A DNA stretch of 64,000 nt from an uncultured Parabacteroides sp. (lineage in GTDB: Bacteria > Bacteroidota > Bacteroidia > Bacteroidales > Tannerellaceae): positions 35,889 to 99,888 of the forward strand of contig CALUZR010000003.1 of NCBI GenBank assembly GCA_944325335.1, given 5' to 3'. A model generated the notes under the pieces. That model ran no database searches, was not told the origin of the DNA, and saw only the letters and a program-made list of their open reading frames with translations. The position numbers were made by a program, and so were the translations under genes. Position 1 is the stretch's first letter. The number at the start of each line of letters is the position of its first letter. Below are positions 18,675-26,028 of this stretch, piece after piece.

Positions 18675-18716
18675 AAAAAAATCCCCTCCCGGCATTTCGC
18701 TGGAAGGGGATTTTTT
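18675..18716. terminator. Bidirectional intrinsic terminator
   Basis: A-run, AATCCCCTCC, loop, GGAAGGGGATT, T-run: a G/C stem flanked by six A and six T, working in both directions between the convergent TPR and hsp20 genes. Confidence 0.9.
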
Positions 18717-18728
18717 CATGCTTCCTTA

Positions 18729-19163
18729 TCAATGGATTTCGATTACCCGATTGACTTTGGCTTTCTCTTCAGGTGTGCGTTTCGGCAAGTCGATGGTCAA
18801 GACGCCGTCGTTGACGTTGGCTGCGATTTTGTCTTTCTCCACGTCGTCCGGCAAAACCAATGACTGCTGGAATTTGCTGTACGAGAACTCGCGACGCAAG
18901 TACTTCTTGTTCTCTTTGTCTTCCTCTTTGGATTCGTTCTTCTTCTCCATCGTGATGACCAATTCGTTGTCTTCACTCAAGTGGATGTTGAAGTCGTCCT
19001 TCGTCATGCCCGGAGCGGCTACTTCGACTTTGTAGTCTTTATCGCTTTCGATGACGTTGATGGCCGGAGCCGTTGCGTTCATGCGGGGCATCCAATCGTT
19101 ATCAAAGAAATCATTGAAGAAACTCGGTAACCAATTTTGATTGTTGTATTTTCTCGGTGTCAT
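18729..19163 (-). CDS. Small heat shock protein, Hsp20/alpha-crystallin family
   Basis: 144 residues, normal size. An ATP-independent holdase that binds unfolding proteins. The alpha-crystallin domain spans about 38-140: INVIESDKDYKVEVAAPGMTKDDFNIHL, then LVITMEKKNES, FSYSKFQQSLVLPDDVEKDKIAANVNDGVLTIDLPKR with the A-x-x-x-n-G-V-L signature. The N-terminal arm includes LPSFFNDFFDNDWMP, and the C-terminal RVIEIH carries the I-x-I/V anchor that docks into neighbouring subunits. It is a lone gene; no CIRCE element or other heat-shock operator was recognised upstream. Confidence 0.95.
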   Translation of the reverse strand: MTPRKYNNQNWLPSFFNDFFDNDWMPRMNATAPAINVIESDKDYKVEVAAPGMTKDDFNIHLSEDNELVITMEKKNESKEEDKENKKYLRREFSYSKFQQSLVLPDDVEKDKIAANVNDGVLTIDLPKRTPEEKAKVNRVIEIH

Positions 19164-19291
19164 AATACTAAATCTCCTATTTTTTAATTGTTCTTTTACT
19201 CATTGTTCGTTCTGAATCCTTCCGCCTTTCGGTTTCCGAATTCGCTATAGGTTCTGCAAAAGGCGTGCCTCGGGCGGAGGACGCGATGCCT

Positions 19292-19339
19292 TTTAAACTG
19301 GCGGAATCTTCTTTAAACATACGGGAGGCGGATTTAAAC
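19292..19339. repeat. Three TTTAAAC words spaced 20 and 21 bp
   Basis: TTTAAAC at 19292, 19312 and 19333, in the 320-bp gap between hsp20 and the AddB-like gene. No gene was found in this gap; a 78-codon minus-strand ORF has no family resemblance. The spacing matches the 21-bp phasing seen elsewhere in the window but the words are short. Confidence 0.35.
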
Positions 19340-19453
19340 CTGTGCAAACGTTGTTTACCTTTCCGTTTCCCCACCTGACTGACAAGACGGCACGAACATG
19401 GACAATCCGGCACATCTTCTGCCTTTTCTGCCTGTTTTATGGGGAAATTTGCC

Positions 19454-19461
19454 TACATTTG
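19454..19461 (+). promoter_or_regulatory. -7 promoter core for the AddB-like gene
   Basis: TACATTTG, 24 bp upstream of the ATG at 19485. Confidence 0.55.
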
Positions 19462-19484
19462 TACCCATTTCAAACGAATAGCAG

Positions 19485-22361
19485 ATGAAACCCTTTTTAT
19501 ATCAAATAGCCGAGTTGTTTTATGCGGCGTATGGGGCGGAAGTCAGCCAGCTGACCTTCGTCTTCCCCAACCGGCGTGCCGGATTGTTTTTCCAGAAATA
19601 CCTTTCGGGCCTCTCCGAGCGGCCGTTGTTCTCCCCGAAGATTGCAACCATCCACGACCTCTTCATGCAACTTTCCGGAAAGCAGGCGGCGGACCGTATC
19701 CGGATGCTTTTCAAGCTCTACGAACTCTATGGGAAGCGGAGCGGTTCGACCGAATCGTTCGACGAGTTCCTCTATTGGGGCGAAATGCTCTTGAACGATT
19801 TCGACGACGTGGATAAATATATGGTAGACGCGCGGATGCTCTTCCGCAACCTTTCGGACTTGAAGGAGCTGGACGAGGGGCTGGATTTCCTCTCGGAGGA
19901 ACAGGTGGAGGCCATCCGCATGTTCTGGTCCTCTTTCTATCCACGGCACGACACGCCGAACCAGCAGCATTTCCTCGAACTTTGGGAAGTCCTTTACGAT
20001 TTGTACACCGGGCTCCGCGCCTCGCTCGCGGCCGAAGGGTATGGCTACGAGGGCATGATTTTCCGCGAAGTGGTAGAGGAGTTGGAGCGGGACGGGGAGC
20101 GGGAGCTTCCTTTCCAGCAGGTGGTCTTTGTCGGGTTGAATGCCTTGTCTGTCTCCGAGGAGCGGTTGCTCTTGGCGTTGCAGAAGCGGGGCGTGGCGGA
20201 TTTCTATTGGGATTACGATTCGCCTTTCGTGCGGGATAAGGACAACCGCGCGTCGTTCTTCGCCGAGCGGAACCTCCGTCTGTTTTCTTCGCGAAGGGAG
20301 TTGCCGAAGGAGGAGGCGGTCGAGCCGTCGATCCGCGTGGTGGGCGTCCCGTCGGGCGTTGGGCAAGCGAAGCAGGCGTACCGCGAATTGGAGCATTGGA
20401 CGACGCAGGGCGCGTTCGACGAGGAGTCGGCGCTCCGGACGGCCATCGTCCTGCCCGACGAGCAGCTGCTCGTTCCCGTCTTGCGTTCCATCCCCGAGTC
20501 CATCCAGCATATCAACGTGACGATGGGTTATCCGCTTTCAGCGACGCCCGTGGCCTCACTCGTGGAGCAGCTCCTTTCGTTGCAGCGGAACGTGCGGTAC
20601 CGCGACGGGCAACCGATGTATTATTTCCGCGACGTGCTCCCGCTCTTGAACCATCCTTATGTCATGGCGGCCCGCCAGGAGCGGGTGGCGGCCTGGCTCC
20701 GGCAAATCACGGCAGAGAACCGCATTTACATCCGCCCGGAGGAGGTGGCCGACGATGATTTCCTCTCCGTCCTCTTCACGCCGGTGCAGGACGCGACGGC
20801 TTTCTCGGACTATTTGATCCGCATCTTGGAAACTTTGAACCGCCACCTGCGCCGCGACGACGAGGAAGAGGACGAGGCCGCCCAGACAGCGCGCGACGTG
20901 GAGCAGGAGTTCGTCTTCCATTACTTCGCCACGGTGAACCGCATGAAGGAGGTGATGCGCGAGGCACACGTCGAGATGCGCATCGACACCTACTTCCGCC
21001 TCCTGAAGAAGATGGTGGAGCTCGTGACGATCCCCTTCGAGGGCGAGCCGCTCTCCGGCCTGCAGGTGATGGGCGTCTTGGAGACCCGCGCGCTCGATTT
21101 CGACCGCCTCGTCATCCTCTCGATGAACGATGGCACCTTTCCCGCCAAGCGCGCCGCCAATACCTTCATCCCCTATAACCTCCGCCGCGGCTTCGGCCTC
21201 CCGACCTACGAACACCAGGACAGCATCTGGGCGTACCATTTCTACCGCCTCCCCCGCCGCGCCCGCGAGGTGGTGTTGCTCTACGACACGCGCAGCACCG
21301 GGCTGCAGACGGGCGAGGTGAGCCGCTTCGTCTACCAACTGCGTTACCATTACCGCCTCCCGCTCAGCGAGCAACTGGTGGTTTACGACGTCTCCTCGTC
21401 GGCCGTCCCGCCCATCGTGGTGCAGAAGGGGGAGGCCGTCCTGCGCCGGTTGGCCGATTTCCGCGAAGGGGGCGGACGGGGTCTTTCGGCCAGCGCCATC
21501 AACACCTACCTCGATTGCCCGCTGCGCTTCTATTTTGAATATGTGGAGCAAATCCGCGAAGAGGACGAGGTGAGCGAGACCATCGAGAGCAACACCTTCG
21601 GCAGCATCCTGCACAAGGTGATGGAGGAGCTCTACGCGCCGTTCCGCGGCCGCATGGTGACGGCCGACGTGCTGAAGCAGTTGCGCGCAGACCGTGCGCT
21701 CCTCACCGGGACCATCGCCCGCGCCTTTGCCGAGGTCTTTTTCCATACCGAGACGGTGCGCGCGCTCGAGGGGCAGAATTTCCTCGTCGGCGAGATGATC
21801 CGCAAGTACGTGGAGCGGACCCTGGAGCGCGACGCCGCCCTCGCGCCCTTCCGTTATGTCGATTCCGAGCGGGCCATCCAGGCGCTCTTCCCGTTGGGCA
21901 GCGGCGCGCGCGTCCAGCTCAAGGGGTTCATCGACCGTATCGACGCGCCCGCGTCGGGCCTCCGCATCGTGGATTACAAGACGGGCAGCGGGACGTTGGT
22001 GTTCGACACCGTGGCCTCGCTCTTCGACCGCACGCTCGCCGACCGCCCCAAGGCCGTCTTCCAGGTCTTCCTCTACGCCTGGATGTACCGCCGGCAGCCG
22101 GACTATGCGGGCGGCTCCCTCCAGCCGGCCATCTATTTCACGAAGGCGCTGTTCCAAGACCCGTTCGAACCGGCCGTCCAGCAGCATGTGGCCCGCGGGA
22201 AGGTGGAACGCGTGGCGGATTTCTCTGCCTACGAAGCCGAGTTTGCCGAAGCGCTCCGCACGTGCCTCGACGAACTGTTCGACCCCGCCGTGCCCTTCGC
22301 GCAGACCGAGACGGGAAAAGCCTGTGGCTATTGCCCTTTCGCGTGCCTATGCGGCAAATAA
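19485..22361 (+). CDS. AddB-like PD-(D/E)XK nuclease / inactivated helicase subunit
   Basis: 958 residues. Matches the Bacteroidetes AddB-type half of the double-strand-break resection enzyme. The N-terminal helicase-like part includes LTFVFPNRRAGLFFQKYL near 22-40. The C-terminal nuclease is clear: LSASAINTYLDCPLRFYFEYV near 665, SNTFGSILHKVMEELY near 700, GFIDRIDAPASGLRIVDYKTG near 815, and the final CGYCPFACLC. The upstream Cys plus the last three make the four-Cys 4Fe-4S staple of AddB. Its normal partner AddA, a UvrD-type helicase, is not next to it: a repeat array and a regulator follow. The gene is much more GC-rich than its flanks. Confidence 0.85.
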   Translation: MKPFLYQIAELFYAAYGAEVSQLTFVFPNRRAGLFFQKYLSGLSERPLFSPKIATIHDLFMQLSGKQAADRIRMLFKLYELYGKRSGSTESFDEFLYWGEMLLNDFDDVDKYMVDARMLFRNLSDLKELDEGLDFLSEEQVEAIRMFWSSFYPRHDTPNQQHFLELWEVLYDLYTGLRASLAAEGYGYEGMIFREVVEELERDGERELPFQQVVFVGLNALSVSEERLLLALQKRGVADFYWDYDSPFVRDKDNRASFFAERNLRLFSSRRELPKEEAVEPSIRVVGVPSGVGQAKQAYRELEHWTTQGAFDEESALRTAIVLPDEQLLVPVLRSIPESIQHINVTMGYPLSATPVASLVEQLLSLQRNVRYRDGQPMYYFRDVLPLLNHPYVMAARQERVAAWLRQITAENRIYIRPEEVADDDFLSVLFTPVQDATAFSDYLIRILETLNRHLRRDDEEEDEAAQTARDVEQEFVFHYFATVNRMKEVMREAHVEMRIDTYFRLLKKMVELVTIPFEGEPLSGLQVMGVLETRALDFDRLVILSMNDGTFPAKRAANTFIPYNLRRGFGLPTYEHQDSIWAYHFYRLPRRAREVVLLYDTRSTGLQTGEVSRFVYQLRYHYRLPLSEQLVVYDVSSSAVPPIVVQKGEAVLRRLADFREGGGRGLSASAINTYLDCPLRFYFEYVEQIREEDEVSETIESNTFGSILHKVMEELYAPFRGRMVTADVLKQLRADRALLTGTIARAFAEVFFHTETVRALEGQNFLVGEMIRKYVERTLERDAALAPFRYVDSERAIQALFPLGSGARVQLKGFIDRIDAPASGLRIVDYKTGSGTLVFDTVASLFDRTLADRPKAVFQVFLYAWMYRRQPDYAGGSLQPAIYFTKALFQDPFEPAVQQHVARGKVERVADFSAYEAEFAEALRTCLDELFDPAVPFAQTETGKACGYCPFACLCGK

Positions 22362-22373
22362 AACGGTAAAATC

Positions 22374-22665
22374 TTTGACCTTTTGTCGACAAGAAGCAAA
22401 CGGCAGTAATACTATCTTTGACTTTTTGTCGACAAGAGGCAAAAAGAAGTAATATACACTTTGACTTTTTGTGTACAACAAGCAAACGGCGGTAATACAC
22501 ACTTTGACTTCTTGTTGACAGAATGCAAAAGAAGTAACGCGCGCTTTGACTTTTTGTGTACAATAAGCAAACAGCGCTGACATACACTTTGACTTCTTGT
22601 CGACAAAATGCAAAAGAAGCAACACGCGCTTTGATTTTTTGGAAACAAGAAGTCAAAAATAATTG
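22374..22665. repeat. Intergenic array, seven units of 42-43 bp, upstream of AraC-type gene
   Basis: TTTGAC/TTTGAT starts units at 22374, 22417, 22460, 22503, 22545, 22588 and 22630. Each unit begins TTTGACTTYTTGTNNACA, containing a TTGTCGACAA-like palindrome. Units 3-6 alternate between a GCAAACGGC form and a GCAAAAGAAG form, a higher-order repeat of about 85 bp. The array fills the whole gap from the AddB-like gene to the promoter of the regulator at 22709. It is not a CRISPR because there are no variable spacers. Confidence 0.9.
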
Positions 22666-22693
22666 CATATTCAGGCTAAAACGAATACCTTTG
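22662..22693 (+). promoter_or_regulatory. Promoter for the AraC-type gene at 22709
   Basis: ATTG (22662-22665), 20-bp spacer, TACCTTTG (22686-22693), abutting the end of the 43-bp array. It fixes the start at 22709 rather than the longer in-frame reading through the array. Confidence 0.7.
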
Positions 22694-22708
22694 CAGAAAA
22701 CAACCGAT

Positions 22709-23188
22709 ATGGAACCTGTAAAATTCAAACAAATCAGTGTAGATGATCTTTACGTCTCGATTATCATCGCGAAAAAGGCGACGGACGAGCGGGGATGGAC
22801 GGGCATGGAGCCTGTCGAGAAGAAGGTAATCAGCACGGGAAACGTGGTGATGGACGCGATAGGCCGCCTCCTGGCTGCCGATTGTAGTTTGCGGCCCGCG
22901 GATTTGGCCCAGTTGTTGGGGACGAACCGGATTGTCGTCAACGGCATGTTTTGCCTCTTCACGGGGATGATGACGGAGGATTTCCTGATGGCTTACCGGA
23001 TAAAGCGGCTGAAGGAATGGCTGGCGTACACCGACGTTTCGACCAAGGAGGCGGCCCTTCGGAGCGGGTTCGCGTCGGAAGCCGTCGTGGGGCGCCTTTT
23101 CCAGAAAAGGCTGAAAACGACGCCGGGGAAGTACCGCAAACGGTACCAGCCGAAGAACGTGCGCGAGCTGTACCAATGGGCGGAATAG
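22709..23188 (+). CDS. Short AraC-type helix-turn-helix regulator (paralog A)
   Basis: 159 residues. The C-terminal 90 carry the two helix-turn-helix units of AraC-type regulators: LAQLLGTNRIVVNGMFCLFTGMMTEDFLMAYRIKRL, then VSTKEAALRSGFASEAVVGRLFQKRLKTTPGKYRKRY. The N-terminal 65 residues (MEPVKFKQISVDDLYVSIII...) are too short for the usual AraC sensor domain. A full-length paralog lies at 58174-58653 (MEPVKFKKIQLDDVYTSALT...). Both have an array of about 42-bp units directly upstream of their promoters. The targets are unknown. A run of GC-rich codons matches the preceding gene. Confidence 0.75.
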   Translation: MEPVKFKQISVDDLYVSIIIAKKATDERGWTGMEPVEKKVISTGNVVMDAIGRLLAADCSLRPADLAQLLGTNRIVVNGMFCLFTGMMTEDFLMAYRIKRLKEWLAYTDVSTKEAALRSGFASEAVVGRLFQKRLKTTPGKYRKRYQPKNVRELYQWAE

Positions 23189-23199
23189 CGGGGCGGGCG

Positions 23200-23904
23200 T
23201 CAGAGGTTGAGCCCGAGCGAGAAACTGAGGAGGTTCGTGCGCCGCTCGTAGAGGAGCGTGTGGGGCGTGGCGGCGCCGGGTTCGGTCCACGTGAAGGTGG
23301 AGCGGATGTTGTGCAGCCCGAACTCGTAGGAGAAATCGAGGAAGAGGCGGCCGATGGTGACGCCCACCGCGGCGACGAAGTTGAACGCATAGGGGATGTT
23401 GTTCCCCTCGAAGCGGAAACCGGAGGCCGCGCCCCCGAAACCGTACCGGCTCCGGTATTGGTAGATGGCTTTCGGCCCAAACTTGACGTTGAGCCCGTAA
23501 GGCGCCTCGCGGACGATATGATAACCCACGAGCACCGGCACCTCCAGCGAATTGACCTCTTCCTCCAGGTTGGCATCCGAGAGGGCATCGCTGCTGCCCG
23601 TCGCGTCCGGGAGGCTGAAGCGCACCTCGGCGTTCGTGCGATACCAGCTGGCGCTCGGCTGGATGAAGAAGCGGTTGAAATTGACAGAGAGCGTAACGGC
23701 AGCGAGGTAGCCCACGCGGTAATGGACGCGGCGGTTCGGGAGGTCCGCGCCGTCGAGCGTAAAGGTGTGGATGAGGGGGAAGGCGGAGTTGAAGCCCACC
23801 CGCGCGCTGAAGTCGAGCGGCCGTTCGTGCGATTGCATGATGCCTTGCGCCCAGACCGCAGTCCCGGCGAGCCACATACAGCCGATGAACAACCACTTCT
23901 TCAT
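23200..23904 (-). CDS. PorT-family outer-membrane beta-barrel protein
   Basis: 234 residues. Signal peptide MKKWLFIGCMWLAGTAVWAQ, then the PorT-like pattern of long amphipathic strands with loops: LDFSARVGFNSAFPLI, HYRVGYLAAVTLSVNFNRFFIQPSASWYR, LEVPVLVGYHIV, GLNVKFGPKAIYQYR, FNFVAAVGVTIGRLFLDFSYEFGLHNI and a final LLSFSLGLNL. The family makes eight-stranded barrels, a few of which serve in type IX secretion, but most have no known function and nothing here points to secretion. It is last in a minus-strand run after pyrB-pyrI-flavin reductase, 6 bp behind the reductase. Confidence 0.8.
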   Translation of the reverse strand: MKKWLFIGCMWLAGTAVWAQGIMQSHERPLDFSARVGFNSAFPLIHTFTLDGADLPNRRVHYRVGYLAAVTLSVNFNRFFIQPSASWYRTNAEVRFSLPDATGSSDALSDANLEEEVNSLEVPVLVGYHIVREAPYGLNVKFGPKAIYQYRSRYGFGGAASGFRFEGNNIPYAFNFVAAVGVTIGRLFLDFSYEFGLHNIRSTFTWTEPGAATPHTLLYERRTNLLSFSLGLNL

Positions 23905-23910
23905 GGTACG

Positions 23911-24477
23911 CTATTTCTTTTTACGGACCGACCAGCCGAATTTGCCGATCGCGTCGCCCAAGGTGTAATAATTCCCGTGCGAATAGGCGATGAGGTGGGC
24001 CCGTTGCATGTCGAACGCGCCGGTCTCGGGATCGAGGTAGCGGTCGTCGGCCAGGACATTGACCACATCGGCTATGAACATATCATGGCTGCCCAACGCG
24101 AGGATTTCCCGCACGCGGCACTCGATGGAGAGCGGCGACTCTTCGATAATCGGCGCGCGTACCACTTCCGCCCGTCCCGGCGTGAGGTGCATCTCTTCAA
24201 ACTTCCGGTGGTCTCGCCCCGAGTTGACGCCACACCAGTCCGTGGCATACGCCATGTCCTCGGTGGTGAGGTTGATGACAAACTCCATCTCCCGCTTGAG
24301 GATGGGATAGGAGTGCCGCTCCGGACGCACCGAGATATAACACATCGGCGGGTTGGTACAAAGCGTACCCACCCACGCGACGGTAATGATATTGTATTCC
24401 TCCGGCGAGCTTCCGCAACTCACCATGACGGCGGGTAGCGGATAGATCATTGTTCCGGGTTTCCAGCTATGCTTCAT
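23911..24477 (-). CDS. Flavin reductase family protein (FMN-binding split barrel)
   Basis: 188 residues. The opening [47 protein letters not shown] is the FMN-binding split-barrel core, followed by [30 protein letters not shown] and the C-terminal block with [27 protein letters not shown]. Such proteins hold FMN and reduce it or substrates with NAD(P)H. Its start codon overlaps the pyrI stop (ATGA, 4 bp), so it is translationally coupled to pyrimidine genes, although no direct link to pyrimidine synthesis is known to me. Confidence 0.9.
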   Translation of the reverse strand: MKHSWKPGTMIYPLPAVMVSCGSSPEEYNIITVAWVGTLCTNPPMCYISVRPERHSYPILKREMEFVINLTTEDMAYATDWCGVNSGRDHRKFEEMHLTPGRAEVVRAPIIEESPLSIECRVREILALGSHDMFIADVVNVLADDRYLDPETGAFDMQRAHLIAYSHGNYYTLGDAIGKFGWSVRKKK

Positions 24478-24941
24478 TTAATAATAATATCGTCCTTATT
24501 GATTTTCCGTTCGCAATAATGGCACTTGATGACGCACGCCTCCTTGTCGATGACTTCGAAGCGGGTGGGCATCGGCTCGTTGTTGGTGATGCACTTCGGA
24601 TTGTTGCATTTCACCAGCCCGATGAGCTCGTCGGGGAGCGAGACGCGTTTCTTCTCGACCACTTCGTAGTTGCGGATGATATTGAGGATGACGTTCGGCG
24701 CGACAAGGGCGATGCGGCTGATTTCATCGTCGTTGAAGAACTTGTCGGAGATTTTGATCATCCCTTTGCGGCCGCATTTGCGGCTCGGGAGGTTGTTGGC
24801 AATCGTGATGGTAGCCTCCACCTTGTCCAACTCGAGGAGCGTGGCGACCTTAAAGAGTTCGGTCGGCGGGATATGGTCAATGACGGTGCCGTTCTCGATA
24901 GCGGCCACCTGCAATTCTTTATTATTCTTGAGTGCTGACAT
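24474..24941 (-). CDS. pyrI: Aspartate carbamoyltransferase regulatory chain
   Basis: 155 residues, typical. It binds CTP/ATP and tunes the catalytic trimers of PyrB. The allosteric half runs from [19 protein letters not shown] to [38 protein letters not shown]. The zinc domain has its four Cys in [13 protein letters not shown] and HYCER positions (residues about 114, 138-146), which form the contact to PyrB. It follows pyrB by 17 bp and overlaps the flavin reductase by 4 bp. Confidence 0.95.
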   Translation of the reverse strand: MSALKNNKELQVAAIENGTVIDHIPPTELFKVATLLELDKVEATITIANNLPSRKCGRKGMIKISDKFFNDDEISRIALVAPNVILNIIRNYEVVEKKRVSLPDELIGLVKCNNPKCITNNEPMPTRFEVIDKEACVIKCHYCERKINKDDIIIK

Positions 24942-24958
24942 GATTTTTTACTTTCGGA

Positions 24959-25873
24959 TTACACATTAATATTTAAGACATCGCAAATGATAGCTTCGCG
25001 GGCAAAGAGTCCGTTGTGCGCTTGCTGGATATAGTACGCTTTGGGATTGTCGTCTACGTCGTAGGCAATCTCGTTCACGCGGGGCAACGGATGCAGGATC
25101 CGCAGATTGTCTTTGCTATGGGCCAGCATCGAATTCTTCAGGATATACACATTCTTCACCCGTTCGTACTCTTCGAGGTCGGTAAAGCGTTCCCGTTGTA
25201 CGCGCGTCATATATAATATGTCGCTCTGGTTGATGATCTCTTCGGTGAACGCCGTGTGCTCGTAATAGCGGATGCCGTGCTCATCGCAGAAGTTCTTTTG
25301 CTCGTCGGGCATGCGGAGTTCGTTGGGCGCGACGAAATGGAACATCGGGTTGAAGTGCGACATGCCCACAATCAGCGAATGCACCGTGCGGCCATACTTC
25401 AAGTCGCCCACCATCGTGATGGTCAAGTCCTCCAGTTTGCCTTGCGTCTTGCGGATGGAGTAGAGGTCGAGCATCGTTTGCGAAGGATGTTGGTTCGCCC
25501 CGTCACCGGCATTGATGATGGGCACGTCGGTCACTTCCGACGCATAGCGCGCTGCCCCTTCGAGGTAATGGCGCATGATGATCAGATCGGCGTAATTGCT
25601 CACCATGAGGATGGTGTCTTTCAGCGTCTCGCCCTTCGACGAACTGGTGGTCGACGCATCCTGGAAGCCGATGACACGCCCGCCCAGCCGGTTGACTGCC
25701 GTTTCAAAACTCAATCGCGTCCGCGTGGAAGGTTCAAAGAACAACGTAGCCGCCACTTTTCCCTCGAGCAGACGCCGGTTGGGATTCGCTTCAAACTTTT
25801 CCGCGTTATCTAAAATGCGAAGAATGTCTTCCTTTGTACATTCTTGGATTGATACAAAACTTTTACTTCTCAT
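24959..25873 (-). CDS. pyrB: Aspartate carbamoyltransferase catalytic chain
   Basis: 304 residues. Joins carbamoyl phosphate and aspartate, the first committed step of pyrimidine synthesis. The carbamoyl-phosphate loop is [15 protein letters not shown] near 50, with the [10 protein letters not shown] loop near 80 and [14 protein letters not shown] near 105. The aspartate-side signature is [10 protein letters not shown] near 265. Paired with pyrI, so the holoenzyme should be the allosteric c6r6 type. The promoter at 25903-25934 drives pyrB-pyrI-flavin reductase and perhaps the PorT-like gene. Confidence 0.97.
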   Translation of the reverse strand: MRSKSFVSIQECTKEDILRILDNAEKFEANPNRRLLEGKVAATLFFEPSTRTRLSFETAVNRLGGRVIGFQDASTTSSSKGETLKDTILMVSNYADLIIMRHYLEGAARYASEVTDVPIINAGDGANQHPSQTMLDLYSIRKTQGKLEDLTITMVGDLKYGRTVHSLIVGMSHFNPMFHFVAPNELRMPDEQKNFCDEHGIRYYEHTAFTEEIINQSDILYMTRVQRERFTDLEEYERVKNVYILKNSMLAHSKDNLRILHPLPRVNEIAYDVDDNPKAYYIQQAHNGLFAREAIICDVLNINV

Positions 25874-25902
25874 ATATGTGTATATTCTGTCTTTATACTA
25901 CG

Positions 25903-25934
25903 CGAAGATAGATAAACATTTCCAAAATGTCAAA
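25903..25934 (-). promoter_or_regulatory. Promoter for the pyrB operon
   Basis: On the minus strand TTTG (25934-25931), 20-bp spacer, TATCTTCG (25910-25903): near-consensus -33/-7 pair, 29 bp before the pyrB ATG. Confidence 0.65.
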
Positions 25935-26028
25935 CGCTTCGGGGCGATATTTTCACCCTTTGCGGTTAATTGATTGGTTTATGCCTATATTCGTTTGTAT
26001 TTATCGTGATAATTATTTTCAATGATGC

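Noticed and set aside
19177..19413. 78-codon minus-strand ORF upstream of hsp20
   Set aside because: No family resemblance, charged low-complexity composition, and no promoter of its own; kept as intergenic.
20556..22187. 543-codon minus-strand ORF inside the AddB-like gene
   Set aside because: An antisense shadow caused by GC-rich codon use; the plus-strand frame has clear nuclease motifs.
22374..22665. Possible CRISPR array
   Set aside because: The whole 42-43-bp unit is repeated with drift; there is no alternation of constant repeats and unique spacers, and no cas genes are nearby. The same holds for the arrays at 34.1, 41.8, 58.8 and 63.8 kb.
22138..22728. Minus-strand ORFs across the 43-bp array (up to 196 codons, all three frames open)
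   Set aside because: The repeat unit simply lacks stops on this strand; the peptides are frame-shifted repeats of each other, with no promoter or ribosome site, and overlap the AddB-like gene.
22951..24438. 495-codon plus-strand ORF opposite the PorT-like and flavin reductase genes
   Set aside because: Its translation is low-complexity Glu/Arg/Val; the minus-strand genes have signal peptide, barrel and FMN-binding motifs.
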